Source: Marinibacterium sp. (GTDB taxonomy: Bacteria > Pseudomonadota > Alphaproteobacteria > Rhodobacterales > Rhodobacteraceae). From it: a DNA stretch of 58,326 nucleotides. The stretch is from the NCBI GenBank assembly GCA_025800215.1, contig JAOXSC010000040.1:1-58326 (forward strand). The letters run 5' to 3'. The notes beneath the pieces are model-generated. The model worked only from the letters and a program-made list of their open reading frames with translations, made no database searches and was not told where the DNA came from. The translations under genes were made by a program, and so were the position numbers. The first letter of the stretch is position 1. Every line of letters starts with the position of its first letter. Shown piece by piece: positions 24,112-32,906 of the stretch.

Positions 24112-25302
24112 CTATTCGCGCCAGCGCAGGAACAGCATCAAAGAGACCGTCATCAGGACCATGGCCAGCACAAACGGCGCACCCGGCAGATAAACCGGCG
24201 CATCGGCGCGGGTAAAGGCGGCAAAGGTGCTGGTCATCAGCATCGGCGACAGGATCATCGCCAGCGCGCTGGCACTGGCCAGCACGCCCTGCAATTCGCC
24301 CTGCGCATCGCGACCGACCCGGTGCGACATCAGCCCGGTCAGCGCCGGCGTCGTGATCGCCCCAAGCGCGGCCAGCGGGGTCAGGATCAGCGTAGCGGTG
24401 GGGTTGGCGATGGCCGCGATCATCCCCAGCACCGTGATCGCAAAAAGATGCCCGGCCACAACCGTCCGGCGTTCGCCCAAAAGGCGCAGCGCCGGTCGGA
24501 TCAGCACGCCCTGGATCACCGCCATGGCGATCCCGTAAAGCCCAAGCGACAGGCCGATGGTCTGGGGTGTCCAGCCATAGCGGGCTTGGGTGAAATAGGC
24601 CCAGACCGCCGGGTAGACATAAATCGCCACGGCATAAAGGAAATGCACCGCCACCAGCGGAGTCAGCCCGGGTAGCCTGCGCATCTGGGCCAGCGCTCCG
24701 AACGGATTGGCCCGGCGCCATTCGAACGGTCTTCGGGTCTGGTCGGTGACCGTTTCGCGCATCACCCACCAGCCGAACAGCGCGTTCAGCCCTGACAAAA
24801 GCGCTGCGGCATAAAACGGGGCGCGCGTGCCCAGTTCGGCCAGCAGGCCGCCCATCAGCGGCCCCAGCACAAAGCCAAGGCCAAAGCCTGCGCCGATCAG
24901 CCCGAAATTGGCCGATTTCTTTTCGGGGGGCGATATGTCGGCGATATAGGCCGTGGCGGTGGCGTGGGTCGCCGCCGTGATCCCTCCGACGATCCGGCCA
25001 AGCAGCAGCAGCCACAGGCTGCCTGCCACCGCCATGACCAGATAGTCTGCTGTCATCACCACCAGCGACAGCAGCAGCACCGGGCGTCGCCCGAACCGGT
25101 CCGACAGGTTGCCCAGAAGCGGGCTGAAGGCAAATTGCATCACCGCAAACACGGTTGACAGCACGCCGCCCCAAAGCGCCGCGCGGGCGAGGTCTCCGCC
25201 CGATACCTCGCGGATGAGGTCGGGCATCACCGGCACGATCAGCCCGATCCCCATGGCATCCAGCGTGACCGTGATCAGAACAAAGACGATGGCGGGGTTC
25301 AT
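24112..25302 (-). CDS. TetA-like (TCR/Tet) MFS transporter
   Basis: A 396-residue major facilitator with 12 predicted membrane helices. Motif A is seen in LSDRFGRRPVLLLSL at about 67-81, and the N-terminal ITVTLDAMGIGLIVPVMPDL is typical of the drug:H+ antiporter-1 TetA branch. Roseobacter genomes commonly carry chromosomal members of this branch not shown to confer tetracycline resistance, so a resistance role should not be assumed. The gene lies 15 bases after pcaD on the same strand and could export or import a metabolite of that operon. Translation starts at ATG 25302 with only a weak Shine-Dalgarno sequence. Confidence 0.84.
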   Translation of the reverse strand: MNPAIVFVLITVTLDAMGIGLIVPVMPDLIREVSGGDLARAALWGGVLSTVFAVMQFAFSPLLGNLSDRFGRRPVLLLSLVVMTADYLVMAVAGSLWLLLLGRIVGGITAATHATATAYIADISPPEKKSANFGLIGAGFGLGFVLGPLMGGLLAELGTRAPFYAAALLSGLNALFGWWVMRETVTDQTRRPFEWRRANPFGALAQMRRLPGLTPLVAVHFLYAVAIYVYPAVWAYFTQARYGWTPQTIGLSLGLYGIAMAVIQGVLIRPALRLLGERRTVVAGHLFAITVLGMIAAIANPTATLILTPLAALGAITTPALTGLMSHRVGRDAQGELQGVLASASALAMILSPMLMTSTFAAFTRADAPVYLPGAPFVLAMVLMTVSLMLFLRWRE

Positions 25303-25317
25303 TCAGCTGTCGCCCGG

Positions 25318-26118
25318 TCAGTGATCCGGCGCCAGATGGCCGGTGGCCGCGATGAAATCGCTCAGGATGTCGGCATAGGCCTGCGGGTGCTCGACACAGG
25401 GCAGATGGCCCGCGCCGCGCATCAGCCGGAACTGCGATCCGGGGATCAGATCCACGGTTTCGCGCACCAGATCCGGCGGGGTAGAGCCATCGGCATCCCC
25501 CGCGATGCCCAGACAGGGGATGCGCAGCCCGCTGGTGGGGGTATAGAAATCGGTTCCCGCAATGGCCGCCGAACAGCCTGCATACCCGTCGGCGGGTTGA
25601 CGCACGAGCATCCGGCGCCACAGGTGCAGGTCGGGCGTGGCGCGGAAGGCGCGGGAAAACCAGCGCTCCATCACCGCGTCGGCCAGCGCGTCGATCCCGG
25701 CGGTTTCGACCACCGCAATCCGGTCGCGCCAGATCGCGGGCGTGCCGATCTTGGCGGCCGTATTCGACAGCACCAGCGCGCGGATCAGATCGGGCCGTTT
25801 GACCGCCAGCCCCTGCGCGATCATGCCGCCGATCGACAGGCCCACAAACAGGCTGTCGCGCATGTCCAGCATGTCCATCAGTCGTTCGGCATCACGCACC
25901 AGCGTGCCCATGGAATAGGGGGCGGGCGGCGCCGATGACAGGCCGTGCCCGCGCTTGTCAAAACGCAGGATCCTCAGCCCGTCGGGCAAAAGCGGCAGCA
26001 CCGCATCCCACAGCCGCAGATCGGTGCCAAGCGAATTGGCAAAGACCACCGGCGCGCCCTGGGGGTCGCCATCGACGCGATAATGCAGCTGCACATCGCC
26101 AAAATCCGCCACCTGCAT
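25318..26118 (-). CDS. pcaD: 3-oxoadipate enol-lactonase (alpha/beta hydrolase)
   Basis: A 266-residue alpha/beta hydrolase. The N-terminus LHYRVDGDPQGAPVVFANSLGTDLRLW is characteristic of PcaD. The nucleophile is the Ser in GLSIGGMIAQG (near 95), with Asp in GIAGDADGSTPP (near 215) and His in GAGHLPCVEHP (near 245). In the beta-ketoadipate pathway it hydrolyses 3-oxoadipate enol-lactone. No other pca genes (pcaGHBC) are nearby, so the assignment to this pathway rests on sequence resemblance alone; a related lactone or ester hydrolase is possible. It sits 11 bases after the threonine-dehydratase-like gene. Confidence 0.75.
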   Translation of the reverse strand: MQVADFGDVQLHYRVDGDPQGAPVVFANSLGTDLRLWDAVLPLLPDGLRILRFDKRGHGLSSAPPAPYSMGTLVRDAERLMDMLDMRDSLFVGLSIGGMIAQGLAVKRPDLIRALVLSNTAAKIGTPAIWRDRIAVVETAGIDALADAVMERWFSRAFRATPDLHLWRRMLVRQPADGYAGCSAAIAGTDFYTPTSGLRIPCLGIAGDADGSTPPDLVRETVDLIPGSQFRLMRGAGHLPCVEHPQAYADILSDFIAATGHLAPDH

Positions 26119-26129
26119 CCTGTTCCCCT

Positions 26130-27101
26130 TCAGAGCGTATCAAGGGCGCGCCGGAACACGCCGGGATCCACATTGCCGCCCGAAATCACGACGATCACCG
26201 CATCGCCCTGAATGTCGTCGCGCCGGTTGAGAGCCGCCGCCAGCGCCACCGCGCCGCCCGGTTCGGCCACCAGCTTCAGCCGCAGGAAGGCCTGCGCCAT
26301 GGCCTGCAGCGCTTCGGTTTCGCTGACCACAAGGCCCGGACCGCACAGGCGGCGCATGATGGGGAATGTGATCTCGCCGGGGCTGGGGGTGACGATGGCG
26401 TCGCAGAGCCCGTTGGCCATGGTGGCGTTGCGTTCGATCCGGCCCGACGCCAGCGAGCGCGCCACATCATCATAGCCTTCGGGTTCCACCGGGCGGGCGC
26501 GCAGGCCGGGGGCCTGCGCGTCGAGCGCAAGCGCGATCCCCGCCGTCAGCCCGCCACCGCCGCAGCAGACCAGCACATCGGCCTGGGTGACCCCAAGCGC
26601 TGCAGCATCGGCGGCGATCTCAAGCCCGGCGGTGCCTTGACCGGCGATCACCTGGGGTTCGTCAAAGGGTTTGATCAGTGTCAGCCCGCGCGCCTGCGCA
26701 AGCTCGGTGCCGATGGCGTCGCGATCCTGGTTGGCGCGGTCATAGAGCACGACTTCGGCCCCCAGAGCGCGGGTGTTGGCGATCTTGAGTTCGGGCGCGT
26801 CCGACGGCATCACGATCACCGCACCCACCCCGTGCAGCCGTGCGGCCAGCGCCACACCCTGGGCGTGGTTGCCGCTGGAAAAGGCGATCACCCCGCGCGA
26901 CCGGATCTCGGGGGGCAGCGCGGAAATCGCCGACCAGGCGCCGCGAAACTTGAAACTGCCTGTGTGCTGAAGACATTCGGGTTTGACCAGCACCCGCCGC
27001 CCGGCCATCTCGTCCAGAAAGGGCGACGACAGCAGCGGTGTGTGGCGCGCATGGCCCATCAGCCGCGTGGCGGCCGCATTGATCATCGACAGGGTGGTCA
27101 T
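26130..27101 (-). CDS. Threonine/serine dehydratase-like PLP enzyme (fold type II)
   Basis: A 323-residue fold-type II PLP enzyme. The Schiff-base lysine is in GSFKFRGAWSA at about residue 50, the substrate-binding loop in SSGNHAQGVALAA near 80, and the glycine phosphate loop in CCGGGGLTAGIA near 175. It lacks the C-terminal ACT regulatory domain of biosynthetic IlvA and so resembles catabolic threonine ammonia-lyase, serine racemase or hydroxyaspartate dehydratases. The start ATG overlaps the stop of the upstream alpha/beta hydrolase (ATGA), indicating an operon. The substrate (threonine, serine or 3-hydroxyaspartate) is not determined. Confidence 0.83.
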   Translation of the reverse strand: MTTLSMINAAATRLMGHARHTPLLSSPFLDEMAGRRVLVKPECLQHTGSFKFRGAWSAISALPPEIRSRGVIAFSSGNHAQGVALAARLHGVGAVIVMPSDAPELKIANTRALGAEVVLYDRANQDRDAIGTELAQARGLTLIKPFDEPQVIAGQGTAGLEIAADAAALGVTQADVLVCCGGGGLTAGIALALDAQAPGLRARPVEPEGYDDVARSLASGRIERNATMANGLCDAIVTPSPGEITFPIMRRLCGPGLVVSETEALQAMAQAFLRLKLVAEPGGAVALAAALNRRDDIQGDAVIVVISGGNVDPGVFRRALDTL

Positions 27102-27940
27102 GCGGCGATCTTCATGATCTTTCCGATCAGCTCAAGGCTCTGGGGCTCGTCCAGAAACGGCGCATGCCCGCGATTGGGCACCTGCGTCACGATCATGTCG
27201 GGGCAGCGGGCCTGCATCTGGGCGGTGGTTTCGGTGTTCAGAACGTCCGAATTTTCGCCCCGGATCAACCCCAGCGGCAGATCCCGCAGCGCGTCAAAGA
27301 ACACCCACAGATCAGGCGCGGCATCGGATGCCGCCGCTTCCAGAATGGCGCGCCGCAGATGCGCGTCGTAGCGTAGCTCAAGCCGGCCCTGCACTTCGTC
27401 GAACTGAATCTCGGCCTGGCGGCGCCAGACTGCAAGCGGGACATCGGGGAATTGCGGCTGCATCGCGTCATGCAGGGCGCGGGCGCAGCTGTCATAATCG
27501 CTCTGGGCGGGGGTGTTGCCCAGATAGGCCATGATCCGCGAAATCCCCTTGGGATCGACAACCGGACCCACGTCATTGAGGATGACGCCACTCAGCCGGT
27601 CGCGATCGGATGCGGCCATCGCCATGGCCACCAGCCCGCCGCGCGAGGTGCCCAGCACCGTCACGCGACCCAACCCCAGATGATCCAGCAGTTCGATCGC
27701 ATCGCGGCGTTCGCGCAGGATGTTGTAGTTGTGAAAGTCGACATCATAGGACGACCGGCCGCGCCCGCGATAATCCATCGCAATCAACCGCTGCTGTGGC
27801 ACCTGGGCCTTCAACGGGTCGAAATCGCGGCAGTTGCGCGTCAGTCCCGGCAGGCAGAGCAGGGGCGTGGCATCTGTGTCGCCGGGATGGCTGTCTTCGA
27901 AATACAGGCGAAGCCCGTCGCTGGTGGTGAAATGAGGCAT
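27098..27940 (-). CDS. Alpha/beta hydrolase
   Basis: A 280-residue alpha/beta hydrolase. LLCLPGLTRNCRDFDPL carries the oxyanion-hole region, MDYRGRGRSSYD the conserved strand-4 loop, and GTSRGGLVAMAMA near residue 100 the nucleophile elbow (Ser). The final His is in NRGHAPFLDEP near 260. An acyl-ester or C-C bond hydrolase is likely. It starts three bases after the HAD gene stop and overlaps the next gene, so it belongs to the HAD-hydrolase-dehydratase-pcaD-MFS operon on the minus strand. The substrate is unknown. Confidence 0.82.
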   Translation of the reverse strand: MPHFTTSDGLRLYFEDSHPGDTDATPLLCLPGLTRNCRDFDPLKAQVPQQRLIAMDYRGRGRSSYDVDFHNYNILRERRDAIELLDHLGLGRVTVLGTSRGGLVAMAMAASDRDRLSGVILNDVGPVVDPKGISRIMAYLGNTPAQSDYDSCARALHDAMQPQFPDVPLAVWRRQAEIQFDEVQGRLELRYDAHLRRAILEAAASDAAPDLWVFFDALRDLPLGLIRGENSDVLNTETTAQMQARCPDMIVTQVPNRGHAPFLDEPQSLELIGKIMKIAA

Positions 27941-27943
27941 GGA

Positions 27944-28630
27944 TCAGGCCTGTGCAAGTTCAGGAATAGGGGTGAGATCGGCAAGCACCGTGTCGGGCTG
28001 CCAGGGCAGGCGGTCGATGGGTTCGGCGGCGCGATTGACCCAGGCGGTGCGGAACCCATAGCCCGCAGCCCCTGCCGCGTCCCAGCCGTTCGACGACACA
28101 AACAGCACATCCTGCCGGGTGCCGCCAAAACGGCCCTGCACGAGGTCATAGACACGGGCATCGGGTTTGAAGATCCCGACGCTTTCCACCGATAGAACAT
28201 CATCCAGTAGATCACCGATCCCGGCCGACTGCACCGCCCCTGCAAGCATTGCGGGCGATCCGTTGGACAGGATGGCGGTGGCCATGCCCGCATCTTTCAG
28301 CGCGCGCAGCATGGCGGGCACCTCGGGGTAGCACGACAGTTCCCAGTAAAGATCCAGCAGCCGCTGGCGCAGTGCCGGATCCCCATCAAGCCCGGTGGCC
28401 TCGAGCGCCCAGTCAAGCCCGTCTTGCGTGACCTGCCAGAAATCGCAGTGGCTGTCGGTGATGGCGCGCAGCCAGGTATATTGCAGTTGCTTCAGGCGCC
28501 AGTGCTGCGCCAGCGCGGGCCAGGATGCGGCCAGCGCGTCATGTCCCGGTTCGGCCGCCGCTTCGCGCGCGGCCGCCGCCACATCAAAAAGCGTGCCATA
28601 GGCATCGAACACATAAGTTGTTACCGGCAT
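27944..28630 (-). CDS. Haloacid dehalogenase type II (HAD hydrolase)
   Basis: A 228-residue HAD protein. The start at 28630 is preceded by GGAGAGGG; the extension up to 28771 has no family similarity. The nucleophile Asp is in VFDAYGTLFDVAAAA at about residues 7-20, the second motif in ILSNGSPAML near 120, the lysine in VGIFKPDARVY near 150, and the last acidic motif in FVSSNGWDAAGA near 175. These match L-2-haloacid dehalogenases, which hydrolyse 2-haloalkanoates to 2-hydroxy acids with inversion; some family members act on other substrates. It follows fabI by 95 bases on the same strand. Confidence 0.85.
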   Translation of the reverse strand: MPVTTYVFDAYGTLFDVAAAAREAAAEPGHDALAASWPALAQHWRLKQLQYTWLRAITDSHCDFWQVTQDGLDWALEATGLDGDPALRQRLLDLYWELSCYPEVPAMLRALKDAGMATAILSNGSPAMLAGAVQSAGIGDLLDDVLSVESVGIFKPDARVYDLVQGRFGGTRQDVLFVSSNGWDAAGAAGYGFRTAWVNRAAEPIDRLPWQPDTVLADLTPIPELAQA

Positions 28631-28725
28631 GGTTTCCCTCTCCCCCCCCGATGCGGCCACAGTGGCACAGCCGCGTCCGGTGGAAAAGCCGCGACGACCT
28701 GCCTGCGGCAAGCCGTCTGCGCAGA

Positions 28726-29517
28726 TCAGATCTGATCGGGTTGCGGCATGCCCAGCACGTGATAGCCGCAATCGACGCGGATGATTTCCCCGGTGGTGCA
28801 GTTGCCTGCATCCGACGCCAGGTACACCGCCGTGCCGCCCACCGCTTCGAGCGTGGCATTGCTGCGCAGCGGGGCGTTGTTTTCGGAAAACCGGAAGGTC
28901 TTGCGCGCACCGCTGATGGCCGCCCCGGCCAGGGTTTTCATGGGGCCGGGCGAAATCGCGTTGACGCGGATCCCGTCGGGGCCAAGATCATTGGCCAGAT
29001 AGCGCGTTGCCGCCTCAAGAGCAGCCTTGGCCACGCCCATCACGTTGTAATTGGGCACAACCCGGTTCGACCCCTGATAGGTCAGCGTCAGCAGGGTGCC
29101 GCCGTTGTCGCACATCATCGGATGGGCGCGCCGGGCCACTTCGACAAAGCTGTAGGCGCTGATATCCATCGAATGCTTGAAATTGGCACGGCTGGTGTCC
29201 AGGAACCGTCCGCTCAGCTCGGACTTGTCGGAATAGGCGATGGCGTGGACCAGAAAGTCGATGCTGGGCCAGCGATCCTGCAGCGTGGCAAAGCCGGCAT
29301 CCAGCGACGCATCATCCGTCACATCCATGTCGATCAGCAGATCGGCACCGATGCTGTCGGCCAGCGGCGCCAGCCGCTTGCCAAAGGCGTCGCCCTGATA
29401 GGAAAAGGCCAGCTCGGCGCCCGCCTCGTGCATCGCCTTTGCGATGCCCCAGGCGATCGAACGGTCATTGGCCACGCCCATGATCAGGCCGCGTTTTCCG
29501 GCAAGCGCTTGGGTCAT
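28726..29517 (-). CDS. fabI: Enoyl-[acyl-carrier-protein] reductase (NADH)
   Basis: A 263-residue short-chain dehydrogenase-like enoyl-ACP reductase. GLIMGVANDRSIAWGIA is the FabI-type cofactor motif at about 10-26; the catalytic Tyr-x6-Lys is in YNVMGVAKAALEA near 155, preceded by the LTYQGSNRVVPN segment; VNAISPGPMKTLAG and the C-terminal GYHVLGM are typical. It reduces trans-2-enoyl-ACP in the last step of each fatty-acid elongation cycle. It is third in the fabA-fabB-fabI operon, 12 bases after fabB. It is the expected target for triclosan-type inhibitors (known for the family). Confidence 0.94.
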   Translation of the reverse strand: MTQALAGKRGLIMGVANDRSIAWGIAKAMHEAGAELAFSYQGDAFGKRLAPLADSIGADLLIDMDVTDDASLDAGFATLQDRWPSIDFLVHAIAYSDKSELSGRFLDTSRANFKHSMDISAYSFVEVARRAHPMMCDNGGTLLTLTYQGSNRVVPNYNVMGVAKAALEAATRYLANDLGPDGIRVNAISPGPMKTLAGAAISGARKTFRFSENNAPLRSNATLEAVGGTAVYLASDAGNCTTGEIIRVDCGYHVLGMPQPDQI

Positions 29518-29529
29518 CTCGCGCTACCT

Positions 29530-30753
29530 TCAGACACGCGACAGGATCATGGAGCCATTGGTGCCCCCGAACCCGAAGCTGTTGGTCATGACACTGTCCA
29601 GCCCGGCATTTTCGACCAGCTGGGTGGCGATTTCGCTGGGCTTGAGCTGCGGGTCGAGCGTTTCGACATTGATCGACGGCGCGATGAAATCGCCGTCCAG
29701 CATCAGCAGGCTGAAGATCGCTTCCAGCGCGCCCGCCGCGCCCTGCGCGTGACCGGTCATCGACTTGGTCGAACTGATCAGCGGCATGCTGTCTTCGCCA
29801 AAGACGCGGCGCACGGCTTCGACCTCGCCGACATCGCCGACGGGTGTGGATGTGCCATGAGCGTTGATATAGCCGACCTTGCGGCCTTCGGGCAGGGTTG
29901 TCAGCGCGGTGGACATGGCGCGTGCGCCACCTTCGCCCGAAGGCGCCACCATGTCATGGCCGTCCGATGTGGCGGCATAGCCGGTCACTTCGGCATAGAT
30001 CTTGGCGCCGCGCGCCACGGCGCGGTCGTATTCTTCGAGCACCAGAATGCCGCCTCCGCCCGAAATCACGAACCCGTCGCGATCGGCGTCAAAGGCGCGG
30101 CTGGCGCGGTCGGGTGTGTCGTTGTATTTCGACGACATCGCGCCCATCGCATCAAAGAGACAGGACAGCGTCCAGTCGAGCTCTTCTCCGCCGCCCGCAA
30201 ACATCACGTCCTGCTTGCCCATCATGATCTGCTCGGCCGCGTTGCCGATGCAGTGCAGCGACGTCGAACAGGCCGAGGTGATGGAATAGTTCAGGCCCTT
30301 GATCTTGAACGCCGTGGCCAGGTTGGCCGAAATGGTCGAGCACATGCATTTGGGCACGGCAAAGGGCCCGATGCGCTTGGTGGCGCCGGTTTTCAGAACC
30401 GTCTGATGGGCGCTCAGCATCGCGCTGGTGGACGGCCCGCCCGACCCGGCAACCAGACCGGTGCGCGGGTTGACGATGTCACCTTCTTCAAGGCCCGCAT
30501 CGGCAATGGCCTGCTGCATGGCGATATGGGCATAGGCCGCACCCGGACCCATGAACCGCAGCGTGCGCTTGTCGATGAATTCAGACGGGTCGATCTTGAG
30601 CGTCCCGGCGATGCGGCTGCGGAACCCGTGTTCGGCCATTTCATCGCTGGCCACGATCCCGGATCTGCCCGCCTTGAGCGAGGCTGTGACCTCTTCCACG
30701 TTGTTGCCGATGGAGGACACGATGCCCAGCCCGGTCACGACCACTCGCCGCAT
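29530..30753 (-). CDS. fabB: 3-oxoacyl-[acyl-carrier-protein] synthase I
   Basis: A 407-residue condensing enzyme. The catalytic cysteine is in SITSACSTSLHC near 163, with histidines in NAHGTSTPVGD near 298 and in KSMTGHAQGAAG near 333. The N-terminus VVVTGLGIVSSIGNN is typical. It condenses malonyl-ACP with acyl-ACP, and in bacteria with FabA it elongates the cis-3-decenoyl branch to unsaturated fatty acids. It follows fabA by 73 bases that contain a GC hairpin (arms GGCGCGC and GCGCGCC, 30785-30807), which could tune expression inside the operon. Confidence 0.94.
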   Translation of the reverse strand: MRRVVVTGLGIVSSIGNNVEEVTASLKAGRSGIVASDEMAEHGFRSRIAGTLKIDPSEFIDKRTLRFMGPGAAYAHIAMQQAIADAGLEEGDIVNPRTGLVAGSGGPSTSAMLSAHQTVLKTGATKRIGPFAVPKCMCSTISANLATAFKIKGLNYSITSACSTSLHCIGNAAEQIMMGKQDVMFAGGGEELDWTLSCLFDAMGAMSSKYNDTPDRASRAFDADRDGFVISGGGGILVLEEYDRAVARGAKIYAEVTGYAATSDGHDMVAPSGEGGARAMSTALTTLPEGRKVGYINAHGTSTPVGDVGEVEAVRRVFGEDSMPLISSTKSMTGHAQGAAGALEAIFSLLMLDGDFIAPSINVETLDPQLKPSEIATQLVENAGLDSVMTNSFGFGGTNGSMILSRV

Positions 30754-30826
30754 GATGGCTTACTCCTTCAATCCCAAGACGCCGGGCGCGCGATCCGCCC
30801 GCGCGCCGGTTGCCATGGCCATGGGC

Positions 30827-31339
30827 TCAGCTTGATGCCGCGCTCAGGCCCACTTTCATATCTTTCACTTCGCAGACGGTTTCGCCGTCGGCCTCGACCC
30901 GGCCATTGGCCACACCCATCTTGAGCCGACGATCAATCACGCGCGTGAAATTCACGTGGTAGGTCACCAGCTTGCGGTCGGGGCGGATCATGCCGGTCAG
31001 CTTGACCTCACCCGCGCCAAGCGCAAAGCCCTGACCCTGCCAGCCGCGCCAGCCCAGGTTGAACCCGGTCAGCTGCCACAGGCCGTCCACCATCAGACAG
31101 CCGGGCATGACTTCGTTGCCGGGGAAATGGCAGGGGAAGAACCAGAGGTCGGGCACGATATCAAGCTCGGCCACGATATGACCCTTGCCATGGTCACCGC
31201 CATCGGCGCTGACATCCGTGATTCGATCCATCATCAGCATGGGCGGGGCAGGCAGCTGCGCATTGCCGGGGCCAAACAGCTCACCGCGCGCGCATTTCAA
31301 CAGAGCCTCTTTGTCAAAGCTCGTTGGGAATTGGGCCAT
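30827..31339 (-). CDS. fabA: 3-hydroxydecanoyl-[acyl-carrier-protein] dehydratase/isomerase
   Basis: A 170-residue hotdog-fold dehydratase. The start at 31339 is chosen because GAGGAG precedes it at the right distance and the protein [14 protein letters not shown] aligns with FabA; the longer frame to 31399 is not conserved. The catalytic His is in [19 protein letters not shown] at about 70 and the Asp follows in MVDGLWQL. It dehydrates 3-hydroxydecanoyl-ACP and isomerises the product to cis-3-decenoyl-ACP, the entry to unsaturated fatty acids. It is divergent from irr, an arrangement common in Rhodobacterales. Confidence 0.94.
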   Translation of the reverse strand: MAQFPTSFDKEALLKCARGELFGPGNAQLPAPPMLMMDRITDVSADGGDHGKGHIVAELDIVPDLWFFPCHFPGNEVMPGCLMVDGLWQLTGFNLGWRGWQGQGFALGAGEVKLTGMIRPDRKLVTYHVNFTRVIDRRLKMGVANGRVEADGETVCEVKDMKVGLSAASS

Positions 31340-31478
31340 TTGCGGGTGTCTCCTCGGTGTCTTTGCGCAATATCTGATCCCCTCTAGCACCGGGTTCAAG
31401 GGTCCCGCAAGGGCAGGGGATGCGCTGTGGTCCCGGCAGGGGTCGACATTGTGACGCGCAGTTGCGAGTGAAATTCAT

Positions 31479-31507
31479 TTGAAATCGCAGCCCTCCCGCC
31501 CTTATAT
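31479..31507 (+). promoter_or_regulatory. Predicted sigma-70 promoter of irr
   Basis: TTGAAA (31479-31484), 17 bases, then TTATAT (31502-31507), which places the start of transcription about 25 bases before the irr ATG. The -35 region overlaps direct repeats of TGAAAT and a TGAA-A-TTCA palindrome at 31469-31477, a possible regulator site. No recognisable ICE or Fur box is seen. Confidence 0.5.
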
Positions 31508-31538
31508 GTAGCATCGGATCGAGGCAGGAGACCCCACC

Positions 31539-31976
31539 ATGCCGGACAATGCGACGCCGGATCGTTCGACAAACGCCACCAACTGGCTTGGCAAGGCCGG
31601 GCTGCGCCCGACGCGCCAGCGTGTGGTGCTGGCCGAATTGCTGGTGGGCGACGGGCAGCATCGCCATGTCACGGCCGAAAGCCTGTTCGACGCCGCGCGC
31701 AGCCGTGGCGACGGGGTGTCGCTGGCCACGGTTTACAACACCCTGCGCGCCTTTTGCGACGCCGGGCTGATGCAAGAGGTCACGGTGGATGGCTCGAAAA
31801 GCTATTTCGACACCAACACCCATGATCACCCGCATTTCTACTGGGAAGATGACGGCAAGCTGACCGATGCGCCGATGGACCAGCTTGTGATCTCGCAGCT
31901 GCCCGACGCGCCCGACGGGGCCGAGATTGCATCGGTCGACGTCGTGATCCGCCTGCGCCGGGTGTCCGGCGACTAG
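31539..31976 (+). CDS. irr: Fur-family iron response regulator Irr
   Basis: A 145-residue Fur-family protein. The winged helix spans about 20-85 (RPTRQRVVLAELL, then SLATVYNTLRAFCDAGL), and the Irr-type metal/haem region HDHPHFYWEDD is at about 95-105. Irr links haem status to iron genes in alphaproteobacteria, repressing or activating at ICE motifs under iron limitation. The GCPW haem regulatory motif seen at the N-terminus of Bradyrhizobium Irr is absent here (WLGKAGLRPTRQR), as expected for the rhodobacterial type. It is divergent from fabA and convergent with the LysR gene (three bases apart). Confidence 0.9.
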   Translation: MPDNATPDRSTNATNWLGKAGLRPTRQRVVLAELLVGDGQHRHVTAESLFDAARSRGDGVSLATVYNTLRAFCDAGLMQEVTVDGSKSYFDTNTHDHPHFYWEDDGKLTDAPMDQLVISQLPDAPDGAEIASVDVVIRLRRVSGD

Positions 31977-31979
31977 GGG

Positions 31980-32906
31980 TTACGCCCAACCCAGCAGCGG
32001 GTGGGCCGTTGTCATATCCTGCGCCATATCCTCAACCATGCGGATCAGCCGTGCCATCTCGGGGCTGGGCGGGCTGTCGCGATGCCGGGCGATTACGATG
32101 GGCTCGGCGGCGCCGGGATCCACGATTCGCAGCGGCGTGACAGGCCTGCCATCATAGCTCTGGCCCGATGGCGGCAGGGTATAGCTGATGCCCACACCCA
32201 TGCCATGCGCGGCCAGACTGCGCAGGATCTCAAGCGTGCGGGCGCGATGCGCCACCTTGGGCCGCAACCCCTGCGCGCGAAACAGGCGCAGCACATGCTG
32301 CACCGACAGCCCGTCTTCGAACAGGATCAGATCGCGGTCCTGCAGATCACGCAGGCTCAGCCCGTCGCGCCCTGCCAGCGGATCATCCGCCGCGACCAGC
32401 GCATGGGGCACTGCCTGACCGATCGGGTGACGTTCGAACCCGTCATCCAGACCCAGATCAAAGCTGATCGCCAGATCAATCTGCCCCTTGAGCATGGCAT
32501 CCGTCAGCGGCGCGAACCCATCCACCCGATAGCGCAGATCCAGCTCCGGCATCATCGCCTTGGCCTGTTGCAGGACGGGGGCCAGCAGGAACGGGGCGAG
32601 ATCGACAAAACAGCCCAGATCCACCCGCGCCAGCGGTGGCTGCGGGCTGTCGGGGTTTTCAAGCTGCGCCGCCTGCGCCAGCAGCGCTTCGGCCGCGCGC
32701 ACGAAATGCCGCCCCTGCGGCGTCAGCACCAGCGCGGCCCCCTTGCGGCGCAGGAACAGCCGCTGGCCAAGATGCGCTTCGATCCGCGACAGCGCCGCCG
32801 ACAGGGCGGGTTGCGACACGTTCACCTCGAGCGCGGCCGCCGACAGGCTGCCATGGCGTGCGATGGCGGTGACATAGGTATAGTGGCGCAGCGAAAGGTA
32901 TAACAT
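31980..32906 (-). CDS. LysR-family transcriptional regulator
   Basis: A 308-residue LysR regulator. The N-terminal helix-turn-helix covers about 10-65 (ARHGSLSAAALEVNVSQPALSAALSRIEAHLG, presented here in two overlapping family motifs), followed by the two-lobed effector domain beginning near 95 (VDLGCFVDLAPFL). It is divergent from the phytanoyl-CoA-dioxygenase-like gene, the classical arrangement for a regulator and its target. A T-N11-A box with 5-base arms covers its own start codon (32897-32917), suggesting autoregulation. The inducer is unknown. Confidence 0.87.
   Translation of the reverse strand: MLYLSLRHYTYVTAIARHGSLSAAALEVNVSQPALSAALSRIEAHLGQRLFLRRKGAALVLTPQGRHFVRAAEALLAQAAQLENPDSPQPPLARVDLGCFVDLAPFLLAPVLQQAKAMMPELDLRYRVDGFAPLTDAMLKGQIDLAISFDLGLDDGFERHPIGQAVPHALVAADDPLAGRDGLSLRDLQDRDLILFEDGLSVQHVLRLFRAQGLRPKVAHRARTLEILRSLAAHGMGVGISYTLPPSGQSYDGRPVTPLRIVDPGAAEPIVIARHRDSPPSPEMARLIRMVEDMAQDMTTAHPLLGWA

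Noticed and set aside
24112-25302. Tetracycline resistance determinant
   Set aside because: The protein belongs to the TetA-like MFS branch, but no TetR-type partner is adjacent and such chromosomal homologues are common in roseobacters without proven resistance.
28525-30924. Plus-strand open frame of 799 codons opposite fabI and fabB
   Set aside because: The minus strand encodes unmistakable FabI and FabB; the plus-strand product lacks any family signature.
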